A DNA stretch of 19,377 nt from CAZGSV01 sp964528605 (GCA_964528605.1 CAZGSV010000061.1:1-19377), one strand, 5' to 3'. Counted from the first letter of the stretch, positions 1-8,499 are shown. Made by a program: numbers and translations. Notes: a model not told the origin generated them from the letters alone.

Positions 1-1390
1 TCAGCCCGGCCAGGTGATAGACGAAGTCGACACCGGCTGCCGCTGCCCGCAAGCGATCGGCGATGTGCTGCGCGTTGAGGTGGCGACTCGAGCGCGCGAG
101 TTCGGCCACGCGCTCCTCGGCGAACTCCTCGCCCTGCGCGTTGCGGGCGGAGGTGACCCCGTCGGTGTAGATCACGAGCACGTCGCCTGGCCCCAGGTCC
201 AGACACTGCTCGGTGAACTCGGCGGAGGGCAGCGCGCCGAGAGCCGGGCCGGTGGGCTCAAGCGGGATGGCGTCGCCGCCGGCCGCGCGCACCAGCAGGG
301 GGGGGACGCTGCCGGCGTTGACGTAGGTGAGCAGACGTAGGTCGGACTCCAAGTGCGCGTAGAACACCGAGGCGAAGGAGGCGGGCTTGTAGAACTGATA
401 GAGGAGTTCATTGGAGCGGCGCATGGTGTGCTCGCAGGAGTCAGGCTCCAGGCAGATTTCCAGGGTGCGGATGAGCACGGGTACGTTGACCACGGCCATG
501 AAGGTCTTGCCGGCCACGTCGGCGACGAAGACCTCATAGCGGAAGGACCGCTGCCCGGCAGGTTCGCTCTCGAGGCGGCGCACGCTGTAGACGTCCCCAC
601 CGTAGAGCCCGGCGGTGCGACCGGCGATGCGCGAGGCGTCACCGATCTGAAACCCCGGGACCCGGGGAAGCGCCGCGGGCAGTGACTGCTGATGGATGCG
701 GGTGGCCGCGTCAATCTCCTGACGGAACTGCTGCATCACCAGGCGCTGTTCCTCGAGACGCTGCCGGCCCAGCATCTCCATATGCGCAAGCAGGCCGGCG
801 AGCAGAGCCGTCAGGTAGGCGTACGGCACCAGGTGCGTGAGCATCACGTAGTGCAGCCGGAGCATCGGGTTGGAGACGGGTACCACGATAAGCAGGAAAA
901 GACAGACCGCAGCGGTCGCGGCCACTAGGCCGCCTACAAGACCGAACCACACCGCCGCGACCAGCACCTCCAGGTAGTAGAGCGGCATCAACTGCGCGGA
1001 GGCTTCGCCGCGCCCCGTGGCGATCCAGAGGGTGACAAGAATCAGGTCGGCGGCCACCGCGAAGGGGCGCCGGTAGGCGGGCAGCAGGTCGTGCGCGTAC
1101 ATGTAGAAGAGGCCGCAGGCGTAAACGAATGCGACGGCGACCAGCAGATAGACGTGCACGGCAAAGGACCCGAATCCATAGGGAGTCGTGAGGGAGCCGG
1201 CAACGGGGACGAAGGCGAGGGCCAATACCAAGGCGAAGCGGACAAAAAAGACGACGCCTTCGGAGCCGCGCAGGCTGGCGGCGGGTCGCAGCGCCGCCCG
1301 TGCCCGCTCCACCAAGAGATCAATCTTGGCGCGCAGCCAGCGGGGCTCGCCGCGCCCCGTAACCTCTTTGCGTTGACGACGCCTTAGCAC
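1..1390 (-). CDS. Membrane-anchored SpoIIE/PP2C-type serine phosphatase (C-terminus cut by window edge)
   Basis: 463 residues are visible and the C-terminus lies beyond base 1. The frame was read by hand from a GTG at 1390 that has GAGGA eight bases upstream. Residues 45-205 form about five hydrophobic segments, so the N-terminus is membrane-embedded. A polar helix (205-235, RQRLEEQRLVMQQF) links to a PP2C/SpoIIE domain from about 240. Metal-ligand motifs are visible: GGDVY (264-268), ADVAGK (290-295), IYTDGV (407-412). The family motif NAGHPP reads NAGSPP (358-363), so the usual His is Ser. The final Asp pair is probably in the missing part. Such enzymes dephosphorylate anti-anti-sigma factors or answer membrane signals, but no partner kinase or STAS gene is in view. 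It is the last visible gene of an operon with Trk potassium-uptake genes, 11 bases after trkA. The family call is firm; the target is unknown. Confidence 0.88.
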   Translation of the reverse strand, partial: MLRRRQRKEVTGRGEPRWLRAKIDLLVERARAALRPAASLRGSEGVVFFVRFALVLALAFVPVAGSLTTPYGFGSFAVHVYLLVAVAFVYACGLFYMYAHDLLPAYRRPFAVAADLILVTLWIATGRGEASAQLMPLYYLEVLVAAVWFGLVGGLVAATAAVCLFLLIVVPVSNPMLRLHYVMLTHLVPYAYLTALLAGLLAHMEMLGRQRLEEQRLVMQQFRQEIDAATRIHQQSLPAALPRVPGFQIGDASRIAGRTAGLYGGDVYSVRRLESEPAGQRSFRYEVFVADVAGKTFMAVVNVPVLIRTLEICLEPDSCEHTMRRSNELLYQFYKPASFASVFYAHLESDLRLLTYVNAGSVPPLLVRAAGGDAIPLEPTGPALGALPSAEFTEQCLDLGPGDVLVIYTDGVTSARNAQGEEFAEERVAELARSSRHLNAQHIADRLRAAAAGVDFVYHLAGL

Positions 1391-1401
1391 TGAACCCGTC
1401 C

Positions 1402-2076
1402 TCAACCCTTGCCCAGCACGTATTCCGCCAGGCTCATGAGGTCTCCCCCTCTGCCGATGAAGATCAGTTCGTCACCGGGGCGCAGGCTTACGCCCTCGCT
1501 GCGCGCGTGTAGCGAGCCGTCGGTTCCCACCACGCCTATCAGCACCGCGAACTCGGGGAGACGCTTCTGTAGGTCTTCGGGGGTGGACGGGCGGCGCACC
1601 CAGCGGCTGCCCTCGGTGAGCGTCACGCTGACCAAGTCGGCCTTGCCGTCCGCCAGTTCGCAGATGTGGCGTAGCGGCGGGCGCTCCAGAGCAGGCATCA
1701 GGTGGTGCATGTAGAGGTTGACGACGCTGAGCACGTAGGTCGCGCCCGCGAGCCGGAACGCTTGCTCGTAGCGAGGGTCGCGCATGCGGACGACCCGATG
1801 GGGCACTTCGTAGGAGCGGGCGATAAGCGTGAACGCGAGGTTGTCCGCGTCCTCGCGCATCACTCCCACGGCGACCTGGGCGCGCTCGATGCCCGCTTCT
1901 TCAAGGACGCCGACGTTGGTGGCGTTGCCGTGGATGGAGACCGCGCCCACCTCGGAGTAGATCTCCTCGCAGCGCTCGCGGCTGGCGTCCACCACGACGA
2001 CGTCGTGGCCGCGGTCCACCAAGCGAGCGGCGAGGGTTCCGCCCACCATTCCCGCGCCGGCAATGACGACGTACAT
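1402..2076 (-). CDS. trkA: TrkA/KtrA-type RCK potassium-uptake regulatory subunit
   Basis: The 224-residue product has an N-terminal Rossmann KTN domain with GAGMVG at residues 7-12 and an acidic residue ending strand 2 (VVVVD, D30), the signature of NAD(H)/nucleotide binding in RCK proteins. A C-terminal RCK_C half begins near residue 145 and ends in a LRPGDELIFIG segment typical of TrkA_C. One KTN plus one RCK_C domain makes it KtrA-sized, about half the length of E. coli TrkA (about 458). In the family it forms a cytoplasmic ring that gates the TrkH/KtrB channel in response to nucleotides. It follows trkH by 11 bases, and its AGGAGG, seven bases before the ATG, overlaps the end of trkH. 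Translation coupling with the channel gene is likely. Confidence 0.93.
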   Translation of the reverse strand: MYVVIAGAGMVGGTLAARLVDRGHDVVVVDASRERCEEIYSEVGAVSIHGNATNVGVLEEAGIERAQVAVGVMREDADNLAFTLIARSYEVPHRVVRMRDPRYEQAFRLAGATYVLSVVNLYMHHLMPALERPPLRHICELADGKADLVSVTLTEGSRWVRRPSTPEDLQKRLPEFAVLIGVVGTDGSLHARSEGVSLRPGDELIFIGRGGDLMSLAEYVLGKG

Positions 2077-2087
2077 AGGCTTTCCTC

Positions 2088-3581
2088 CTAACGCCAGGTG
2101 CGCCGCGAGAGCAGCGCGATAACGGGGAACACTTCCAGCCTACCGACGAACATGGCCACGGCCAGCAGCAACTTGAGGGGGGCGGGGAAGCCCATTACAC
2201 GGGCCGGGTGCACCAAGGTAGGTCCGATGTTGCTGACGGCGGAGACCGAGACGGAGAAGGCGTCCGCGGGCGAGAGGCCGGCGAGGGCGGCGGCTGCGAG
2301 CGCTCCCACTCCGATCACCATCAGCAGCGCAAGCCCCAACGCCGCGACCCGGGAGACCTGGCCCTCCTCGACTATCTTGCCGTCCACGATGAGGGGGGTG
2401 ACCGCTTGGCCGGGCATGGTGGCGCGGCGCATCTCACGCAGGCCGACGCGGGCGAGCAGCATGGCGCGCATCATCTTGAGCCCTCCGCCCGTGGAGCCGA
2501 CGCAGGCGCCCACCAGCATCAGGAGCAGGAACGTCTGGCGCGCCACGCCGCCGAAGATGGGGTCGTAGGGCTGACGCGTGAGCAGGCCGGTGGTGCTGGT
2601 GAGGGCGGCGACCTGGAAACCGGCGGCGCGCAGGTTGGCGCCCACCGCCCCTTCGCCCCCCCCGGAAGGAAAGAGCACGTCCGCGCTCACGGCCAGTCCC
2701 GCCAGCACCAGGAACCCCCAGTACCACCTTATCTCCCCGCCATCCCACAGGGCGCTCAACTGGCCGCGCCCCACGCGGTAGAGCACCAGGAAGTTCATGC
2801 CGGAGAGTATCATGAAGAGCGCGAATAGGCCTTCGATGAGACCCGCGTGGGGGTAGCCGGCTTGGGCGTAATAGGCGACGCTCTGGTCGTGGTTGCTGAA
2901 GCCGGCAGTGGCGATGGTGGTCATGGCGTGAGTCAGGCTATCGAACCAGTCCACCCCGGCGAGCCTCAACGCGACCGTCTGGGTCGCGGTGAGCGTCAGG
3001 TAGATGACCACGAAGAAGATGACCGTTCGGCCCACGCTAGGCGTGGGGCGCCCGGCGTGCAGGTGCCGCCCCTCGGCGCTGAACAGGCGGTGGGCGAGCG
3101 TGCCCTTGCGGAAGCCCACGAACAGGAAGAAGGTCAGGATGCCGATGCCGCCGAGGTACTGAGTGAAGCAGCGCCAGAAGAGCAGGCTGCGGGGCAGGCG
3201 ATCGAGCCCCGAGAGCACGGTCATGCCGGTGGTGGTGAAGCCGCTGACGGACTCGAAGACGGCGTCCACCGGGGTAACGCGCAGGCAGGCATAGAAGGGC
3301 CAGGCGCCCGCCAAGGACACCAAGAGCCAGGAGGCGGCGCAGGTAGCCATGGCCTCGCGTTCGTCCAGCGGCCCCCACTTGCCCAAGCGACGCAGGACCA
3401 GAGCCAGAGCGGCGCTGGCGGCCGCCAGCGAGAGAAAGGGCAGCGCGGTGTGCTCGCCGTACAGGACCGCCACGCCCGCAGGCAGGACAACCGCGGCGGC
3501 GTAGATAAGGAGGAACTCGCCCACCACCGCCGCCACCCGCGCTGCCGCCGGGGGATGGCCTGTCAATGGGCTGACCCGCAT
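2088..3581 (-). CDS. trkH: TrkH/KtrB-family potassium channel/transporter subunit
   Basis: This 497-residue polytopic membrane protein carries the four pore-loop repeats of the SKT (Trk/Ktr/HKT) superfamily. Candidate selectivity-filter segments are TTTGM (116-120), ATAGF (224-228), STTGL (329-333) and SNIGP (450-454), each with the filter glycine. The conserved GSTGGGLK hinge sits at 362-369. The length is nearer to TrkH (about 480) than KtrB (about 445). Its ATG (3581) directly abuts the TAA of the aminotransferase gene, and the cognate RCK gene follows after 11 bases. It should pass potassium inward across the cytoplasmic membrane, gated by the RCK ring. Cotranscription with an amino-acid aminotransferase is the unusual part. 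Confidence 0.95.
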   Translation of the reverse strand: MRVSPLTGHPPAAARVAAVVGEFLLIYAAAVVLPAGVAVLYGEHTALPFLSLAAASAALALVLRRLGKWGPLDEREAMATCAASWLLVSLAGAWPFYACLRVTPVDAVFESVSGFTTTGMTVLSGLDRLPRSLLFWRCFTQYLGGIGILTFFLFVGFRKGTLAHRLFSAEGRHLHAGRPTPSVGRTVIFFVVIYLTLTATQTVALRLAGVDWFDSLTHAMTTIATAGFSNHDQSVAYYAQAGYPHAGLIEGLFALFMILSGMNFLVLYRVGRGQLSALWDGGEIRWYWGFLVLAGLAVSADVLFPSGGGEGAVGANLRAAGFQVAALTSTTGLLTRQPYDPIFGGVARQTFLLLMLVGACVGSTGGGLKMMRAMLLARVGLREMRRATMPGQAVTPLIVDGKIVEEGQVSRVAALGLALLMVIGVGALAAAALAGLSPADAFSVSVSAVSNIGPTLVHPARVMGFPAPLKLLLAVAMFVGRLEVFPVIALLSRRTWR

Positions 3582-4805
3582 TTACTTGCCTCGCTGCCAG
3601 GCTGCCTGCGCCTGGCTGGCCGCTTGCGCCCCCTCCACCTGATGCTCGCGCAGGAACGTCCGCATGCGTTCCAGCGCTTCCTTCAACTCGGGTATCGGAC
3701 TCGCATACGCGCAGCGGATGTAGCCCTCGCCGCACGCGCCGAAGGCGGTCCCGGGCACAGTGGCCACGCGCTGCTCCACCAGCAGGCGTTCGCAGAAATC
3801 GCTGCTGCTCATGCCCGTCGCTTGCACGGAGGGGAAGGCGTAGAAGGCTCCCTTAGGCTCGAAGCACGGCAGGCCGATCCGGTTCAGCCCGGCCACGAAC
3901 ACTCTCCGCCGCTGGTCGTACTCCCTGCACATCTCCGCCACCGCCTGCCCTCCGTTGCGCAGCGCCTCGGCCGCGCCGATCTGCGCCGACACCGGCGCGC
4001 ACATGGCCACGTAGGAGTGCACCTTGGTCATCGCCTCGATGATCTCCGGCGACCCCGCCGCGTAACCGATGCGCAGCCCGGTCATGGCGTGGCTCTTGGA
4101 GAAGCCGTTGAGCAGCACCGTGCGCTCCCGCATCCCCGGCAGAGAGGCGAAGCAGCGGTGCTCACCTTCGTAGGTCAAGGCGGAGTAGATCTCGTCCGAT
4201 AGCACGTAGAGGTCGTGACGCTCGACCACCTCCGCGACCGCCGCCAGTTCCTCTCCGCTCATCACCGCACCGGTGGGGTTGTTAGGGTAGTTCAGCATTA
4301 GCACCTTGGAGCGCTCGGTCGCCGCCTCCTCCACTGCCTCGGGCCGCAGTTTGAAGTCGTCGGCCTCGTGGGTGAGCACGATGACCGGCGTGCCACCGGC
4401 CAAGGTGACGCAGGAGGGGTAGGAGACGAAGCAGGGCTGGTGCACGATGGCTTCGTCGCCGAGGTCGAGCAGGCAGCGGAGAGCGACGTCGAGGGCCTCA
4501 CTGACCCCGACGGTGATGAGTATCTCTGTAGCCGGGTCGTACTGGACGCCGTAGGTGGCCGCCAGGTAGTCGCCGACCCCGCAGCGCAACTCCCACAGGC
4601 CGGCGTTGGAGGTGTAGCAGGTGCGCCCGCGGCTGAGGGAGTCAATCATGGCCTCGCGCACGTGCCAGGGGGGGGCGAAGTCAGGCTCGCCCACGCCCAG
4701 TTTGATGACGCCCTCCATCCGTTCGGCGATGTCGAAGAACTTGCGGATGCCCGAGGGCGGGAGGCTGGCCACTCGCTCCGAGATCGCGCGCCTCTTCTTG
4801 CTCAT
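3582..4805 (-). CDS. PLP-dependent class I/II aminotransferase (AlaT/PatA-like)
   Basis: The 407-residue fold-type I aminotransferase has all key motifs: the PLP-binding lysine in GFSKSHAMTG (K237), NYPNNPTG (172-179), SDEIY (203-207), a tyrosine in CYTSNAG near 64, and the carboxylate-binding arginine in EGYIRCAYA (R364). It transfers an amino group between an amino acid and a 2-oxoacid in the cytoplasm. The subgroup resembles archaeal and Bacillus AspAT/AlaT/PatA enzymes. Immediate linkage to an Lrp-type regulator matches the B. subtilis alaR-alaT (yugG-yugH) pair, so alanine:2-oxoglutarate or a similar amino donor is a reasonable inference; substrate cannot be read from sequence alone. The ATG overlaps the regulator's stop codon (ATGA). 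A 20-residue Ala/Gln-rich tail after residue 390 is not part of the fold. Confidence 0.93.
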   Translation of the reverse strand: MSKKRRAISERVASLPPSGIRKFFDIAERMEGVIKLGVGEPDFAPPWHVREAMIDSLSRGRTCYTSNAGLWELRCGVGDYLAATYGVQYDPATEILITVGVSEALDVALRCLLDLGDEAIVHQPCFVSYPSCVTLAGGTPVIVLTHEADDFKLRPEAVEEAATERSKVLMLNYPNNPTGAVMSGEELAAVAEVVERHDLYVLSDEIYSALTYEGEHRCFASLPGMRERTVLLNGFSKSHAMTGLRIGYAAGSPEIIEAMTKVHSYVAMCAPVSAQIGAAEALRNGGQAVAEMCREYDQRRRVFVAGLNRIGLPCFEPKGAFYAFPSVQATGMSSSDFCERLLVEQRVATVPGTAFGACGEGYIRCAYASPIPELKEALERMRTFLREHQVEGAQAASQAQAAWQRGK

Positions 4806-5317
4806 GGCAGGATGGGAAGCCTCCTGTCCTCCTCTTGGGTGTCAATGAGGAGATGGCCGTCCACCTTGAAGTTCTGCAGCACGAAGCGAGTGACGGTGCG
4901 CTCGACGCCCTCCAGGGGCGAGAGTTTCTGGGCCACGAAATCCGCGATGTCTTGAATCGAGCGCCCGTTGACCACCGCCAGCAGGTCGTACTCACCGGCC
5001 ACCAGGTAGAGCGAATGCACTTCCGGGAAGCGCGCGATGCGCATGGCGGTGCCGCCGAAACCGGTGTCGCGCTCCGGCCGTACGCTCACCTCGATGAAGG
5101 CAAAGAGCATGCGCTCCTCGGCCTTGGACCAGTCAATGCGGGCGGTGTACTTGACGATGACGCCTTCCTGCTCCAGTTCGTTGACCAGGCGCCGCACTCG
5201 CTGCCGGCTGATGCCGAGGCGCTCCGCAATCTCGGCTTGCGGGGTGCGCGCGTCGTTCTGCAGGATGTTGGCAATCTCTGATTTCAGGGAAGAAGGTTTC
5301 ACCACGCCTCGCCACAC
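4802..5317 (-). CDS. Lrp/AsnC-family transcriptional regulator (AlaR-like)
   Basis: The product is 171 residues, the usual size of the family (about 150-170). An N-terminal winged helix-turn-helix lies near residues 24-52 (AEIAERLGISRQRVRRLV is the recognition part), followed by a RAM/AsnC effector-binding domain at about 70-150, with the YLVAGEYDLLAVVNG block typical of the family. It should bind DNA as a dimer or octamer and respond to an amino acid, most plausibly the substrate or product of the adjacent aminotransferase. It is the first gene of the operon, so autoregulation is likely. The chosen GTG (5317) has GAGGA five bases upstream; in-frame GTG codons at residues 5 and 6 are alternatives with weaker Shine-Dalgarno placement. 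Confidence 0.93.
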   Translation of the reverse strand: MWRGVVKPSSLKSEIANILQNDARTPQAEIAERLGISRQRVRRLVNELEQEGVIVKYTARIDWSKAEERMLFAFIEVSVRPERDTGFGGTAMRIARFPEVHSLYLVAGEYDLLAVVNGRSIQDIADFVAQKLSPLEGVERTVTRFVLQNFKVDGHLLIDTQEEDRRLPILP

Positions 5318-5352
5318 CCTTCCTCGTGGGCCTCGGGAATCCCAGTGGCAGG

Positions 5353-5382
5353 ATTATAGGGCTGCCGCAAAAGCACGGTCAA
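5353..5382 (-). promoter_or_regulatory. Sigma-70 promoter of the Lrp-aminotransferase-trk operon
   Basis: On the minus strand TTGACC (5382-5377) is followed after 18 bases by a perfect TATAAT (5358-5353). The predicted start of transcription is about 5346, giving a leader of roughly 30 bases before the regulator gene. It is an AT-rich spot in an otherwise GC-rich region. No clear Lrp box or dyad was seen over it. Confidence 0.8.
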
Positions 5383-5430
5383 ACAGCCTCGTTCGCGTGC
5401 GCTCGGCGGGGACTTTGCGGAGCGGACCCC

Positions 5431-6474
5431 CTATCTCGGCTGCTTCTTGAGCCAGCGGTTGAGGAACGGCCAACCCTTGCGGCCGCTGAACTCGTGTCCG
5501 GCGTCCAAGATCTCGTAGCCGAACCGATCTACGTGGCCCAGTGAACGGTACAGTTGACGGAGTCCGCGGATTGCCGCGCGCGTCGCGGCGATGGGGAAGA
5601 TGCCGTCTTTGGTCCCGCTCTCCACGAAGAGCGGACGTGGCGCTATCAGTGCGGCGATATCGGGCATCTCCGCCCACTTGAGGATGGCGGGTATGTAGTT
5701 GTCTTCGCAATGGGTCATCGCCATGATGCTGGTGCGGAAGGTGTTGAGGTAGCCGCTCACGAGTGCCGCCGCGATCCGCTCGTCCAGAGCAGCCGCGAAG
5801 AGCGTGGTCGTGCCCCCCCCGGATATCCCCATGCAGCCGATGCGCTTGGGGTCTACGTCCTTGCGACTGCGCAGGTAGTCCAAGACCCGCATGGCGTCCC
5901 AGACGCGCATGCCAATGGTCGTGCGACCGAGCATGAGGCCGTTCATCGAGATCGGCCGGCAGGAACTCTTGCCCGCGCCTTCCTTGATGTCGGCGGCGTT
6001 GCGCCGTTCGCCGAAGCCGAACTGGTCCGGCGCTATGGCTAGGTAGCCCTGCTGCACGGCCTGCACGGCGAAGTCGCGTTGGTACTCCGCGGGCTCAGTG
6101 CGCTGGGCGCCGTCCTCGCCGATGCCGATGATGGAATCCTTGCCGCGGCCGTGGCCGTGCAAGCATATCATGGTGGGGTAGGGGGGGGCGCCTTTATCCG
6201 GGATCAGCACCCAGGCGGGCACGCTGGTATCGGGCCGGCTCTGGAAGACGACCTTCTCGCGCACGTAGCCCTTCATCTTGTTGCGCTCGAGCACCTCGGC
6301 CCGCACCGGGCAAACCGGGTCGTCGAAGCCTCCCAGCAGTTCGCGCAGTTTGCGCGTGAGCGCCGCGCGCCAGCGGCGCCACTGCGCCTCGCCTTCCCAC
6401 TGGAGGGCCAATCGCCTCTCCGCCTCCTTGTAGGCGCGCTCAAGGAACACGTGTGGTTCGTAGGTGCGCTTCAT
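5431..6474 (-). CDS. Alpha/beta hydrolase, acetyl-xylan-esterase/Abhydrolase_7-like
   Basis: From the ATG at 6474, which has AGGAGG seven bases upstream, the product is 347 residues; a longer frame up to 6564 has no support. The alpha/beta-hydrolase core starts with PTMICLHGHG (100-109, oxyanion-hole region). The nucleophile elbow GISGGG (216-221) gives S218, D290 sits in ESGTKDG, and H327 in DAGHEFSG, completing a Ser-Asp-His triad. About 70 N-terminal residues precede the core, as in the Abhydrolase_7/acetyl xylan esterase-like families common in carbohydrate-degrading bacteria. There is no signal peptide, so it is cytoplasmic. The substrate is probably an ester of a sugar or small metabolite, by inference only. 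It lies 71 bases after nth on the same strand. Confidence 0.88.
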   Translation of the reverse strand: MKRTYEPHVFLERAYKEAERRLALQWEGEAQWRRWRAALTRKLRELLGGFDDPVCPVRAEVLERNKMKGYVREKVVFQSRPDTSVPAWVLIPDKGAPPYPTMICLHGHGRGKDSIIGIGEDGAQRTEPAEYQRDFAVQAVQQGYLAIAPDQFGFGERRNAADIKEGAGKSSCRPISMNGLMLGRTTIGMRVWDAMRVLDYLRSRKDVDPKRIGCMGISGGGTTTLFAAALDERIAAALVSGYLNTFRTSIMAMTHCEDNYIPAILKWAEMPDIAALIAPRPLFVESGTKDGIFPIAATRAAIRGLRQLYRSLGHVDRFGYEILDAGHEFSGRKGWPFLNRWLKKQPR

Positions 6475-6545
6475 CCGGCTGCCTCCTGTTTCATCGGTTG
6501 TGTGGTGCTCAGATATTCGGCCTCTCGAGCACGGGCTCGCGCAGG

Positions 6546-7193
6546 CTACATGATCTTGGGGCACAGGTCACTCACCGGGCACCGGTCACACAGAGGCTTG
6601 CGCGCGGTGCAGATGGCGCGGCCGTGCAGGATCAGGCTGTGCCCGAGAACGACCCAATCCTTCTTGGGGAAGAGCGCCATTAGGTCGTTCTCGATCTTCT
6701 CGGCGGCTTTCTGCATCGTCAGGCCCAGGCGGTGCGAGAGCCGCGCCACGTGCGTATCCACGACCACGCCCGATGAGATGGCGAAGGCAGTGCCGAGCAC
6801 GACGTTGGCGGTCTTGCGCGCGACGCCCGGGAGAGACGTGAGCACCTCCATGTCGGCGGGCACCTCGCCGCTGTGCTCGGCGGCTATCTTCTGCGCTAAG
6901 CCGATGATGCTTCTGGCCTTGTTGCGGAAGAAGCCGGTGCTGCGGATCTCCTGCTCGAAGGTCGCTTGCGAGGCGCGGGCGTAGTCTTGGGCGGTCCTGT
7001 ACTTCCAGAAGAGCGTGGTCGTGACCTGATTGACCTTCTCATCGGTGCATTGGGCCGAGAGCACGGTGGCAACGAGCAATTCAAGCGGGTTGGACCAGTT
7101 GAGCGCGGTGGTGGCGTTGGGGTAGGCGCGTTTGAGGCGTTTGAGGATTGCGGCCGCGCGCTTCTTCCTTTCCTCCGGCGTCTCGGATTTCAT
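6546..7193 (-). CDS. nth: Endonuclease III (DNA glycosylase/AP lyase)
   Basis: The 215-residue product closely matches the family length (E. coli Nth 211). The helix-hairpin-helix LPGVARKTANVV (121-132) holds the catalytic lysine K127, and VVDTHVARLSHRLGL holds the catalytic aspartate D146. The C-terminal iron-sulfur loop C-X6-C-X2-C-X5-C (C195, C202, C205, C211) is complete. It removes oxidised pyrimidines and cuts the abasic site in base excision repair. The start at 7193 uses GAGGTG six bases upstream; an ATG two codons earlier (7199) would be too close to that Shine-Dalgarno. A weak TTCATT-N17-TATGCT pair lies about 35 bases before the start and could give separate transcription. Confidence 0.97.
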   Translation of the reverse strand: MKSETPEERKKRAAAILKRLKRAYPNATTALNWSNPLELLVATVLSAQCTDEKVNQVTTTLFWKYRTAQDYARASQATFEQEIRSTGFFRNKARSIIGLAQKIAAEHSGEVPADMEVLTSLPGVARKTANVVLGTAFAISSGVVVDTHVARLSHRLGLTMQKAAEKIENDLMALFPKKDWVVLGHSLILHGRAICTARKPLCDRCPVSDLCPKIM

Positions 7194-7275
7194 CGCCATC
7201 ACCTCGGTGCCCGGTCGTCGCCTGCGTGAAGCATAGGGCGAAACGCGGCGCGAATGAAGCAGCACCGTGGGCGCC

Positions 7276-7298
7276 GTAGAGGCGTATCGCCATACGCC
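7276..7298 (+). repeat. REP-like palindrome with GTAG foot (copy 1)
   Basis: GTAG (7276-7279) and one A precede a perfect 7-bp stem GGCGTAT/ATACGCC with a CGCC loop. It begins about ten bases beyond the stop codon of the UroD-family gene, in the gap before nth. There is no T-run on either strand, so an intrinsic terminator is less likely than a REP element. Confidence 0.6.
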
Positions 7299-7308
7299 CC
7301 GCGGCGGC

Positions 7309-8385
7309 TCACCCCCTCTCCGCGATCTCGCGGAGGAGTTCCCAATAGTAGCAGTAGTTCTCGAAAGGCACGTCCGGCGGCACCGCGTGGTCAATGGAGG
7401 GAATCCACCCGCCCTGCTCGATGAGCCAGGGCGCCTTGCTCCTGACCTCCTGCTCGATGGCCTTCTTGTCCCGCGCCAGCACGCGCTTGTCTATCCCGCC
7501 GCACAGGAGGAGGTCGCGCCCGTACTTCTTGCGTAGCGCCACGGGGTCCTCGCCCGCGGCCACCTCCAGCGGATAGACCCCGTTCACGCCGCCTTCCAGC
7601 CAGAGGGGGATCAACTCGTCGTGATTGCCGTCGCAATCCACCATGATGTGCTTGACGCCGTGGCTGCGCAGGTAGCCGGTGATCCTCCGATAGCAGGGCA
7701 CCATCATCCTCTTGAAATGTCCGGGCGAGATGAGGCTGCCGGAGCGGTAGCACATGTCCTCCCACATGATGCAGTAATCAATGTCGCCGATCTCCTCCAC
7801 CGCGCGCGACACCAGCCGCATCATGTACTCGGCGAGGTGGTCCATCATCTCCTGCACCCAGGCCGGGTCGTCGTAGAGCGCGAGCGAGATGCCCTGCAAG
7901 CCCATCCAGTTGCGCAGCCAGCCGAAGATGCTGCCGCCGTGGACGCCTAAGGGATAGTCGCGGCCGGCGACGCAGCGCTTGTAGTCCTCCCAATACAGGG
8001 GGTAGCGCGCCGGCGAGTCGGGGTTGAGCCGGCGCTTGAAGTCGTTCCAGTCGTCACGCGTGGCCAACGGGAAGCGGATGTACTGGGGAATCGTGCGCCC
8101 TTTGCGCACGCGGCGGTAGAGAATGCCGAACTCGTCGCGGTAGACCTCGGTGGTCTCGTCCTGCTCCAGGATCTCCGCCTTGAAGGCCGGCATCAGGCCG
8201 ATGTGAATCGGCGCCAGTTCGTAGCGATCCAGGTTGAAGTACTGCCTAAGGTGAACGTCGGCCGGCAGCCCCTCTTCCTGCCAGCGCTCGACGGCCTCCG
8301 CCCAGTGGCCGATTACCTCCCAATAGGGCACGCGGTCGGGGCTACCGAAACCGAGCGTCTCGTGCAGTCGCTGTCTGGCGGTCAC
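7309..8385 (-). CDS. UroD/MtaA-family protein (uroporphyrinogen decarboxylase-like methyltransferase fold)
   Basis: The 358-residue product has the UroD-type TIM-barrel layout: an N-terminal RxxLxExLxFGxPDRVPxWE opening, a central IMWEDM segment, DCDGNHDELIPLW at about 250-262, LLLCGGIDKRVLA near 292-304, and a C-terminal WIPSIDHAVPPDVPF block near 327-341. These late motifs are typical of the uncharacterised UroD-family proteins, related to methylcobalamin:CoM methyltransferases, that are abundant in Planctomycetes and similar groups. True HemE enzymes have a different arginine-rich N-terminus, so haem synthesis is unlikely. C251 and C295 with H245 could bind a metal as in MtaA/MtbA; this is inference. 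The GTG start has GGGAGG eight bases upstream. It is first of a loose three-gene minus-strand series with nth and the hydrolase. Confidence 0.85.
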   Translation of the reverse strand: MTARQRLHETLGFGSPDRVPYWEVIGHWAEAVERWQEEGLPADVHLRQYFNLDRYELAPIHIGLMPAFKAEILEQDETTEVYRDEFGILYRRVRKGRTIPQYIRFPLATRDDWNDFKRRLNPDSPARYPLYWEDYKRCVAGRDYPLGVHGGSIFGWLRNWMGLQGISLALYDDPAWVQEMMDHLAEYMMRLVSRAVEEIGDIDYCIMWEDMCYRSGSLISPGHFKRMMVPCYRRITGYLRSHGVKHIMVDCDGNHDELIPLWLEGGVNGVYPLEVAAGEDPVALRKKYGRDLLLCGGIDKRVLARDKKAIEQEVRSKAPWLIEQGGWIPSIDHAVPPDVPFENYCYYWELLREIAERG

Positions 8386-8499
8386 TGTTCCTGCCTCCCG
8401 ATGGTCATGTGTCTAAAGATGCAAAGGCCGCCGAGCCTGCTCCGGGGAGTTCCGGCCGTCTCGGCGGCCCGTCCGACGCGAGCGCGGATGAGGCCGAAC

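Noticed and set aside
1..35. GVDFVYHLAG at the window-edge end of the SpoIIE gene resembles a motif of NAD-dependent epimerases
   Set aside because: It falls where the last helix of the phosphatase domain ends, so a fusion is not needed to explain it. Sequence to the left would decide.
2847..4202. 451-codon open frame on the plus strand opposite trkH and the aminotransferase
   Set aside because: It is antisense to two firmly identified genes. The translation is low-complexity Gly/Ala/His/Gln/Arg typical of the reverse frame of high-GC coding DNA, with no domain.
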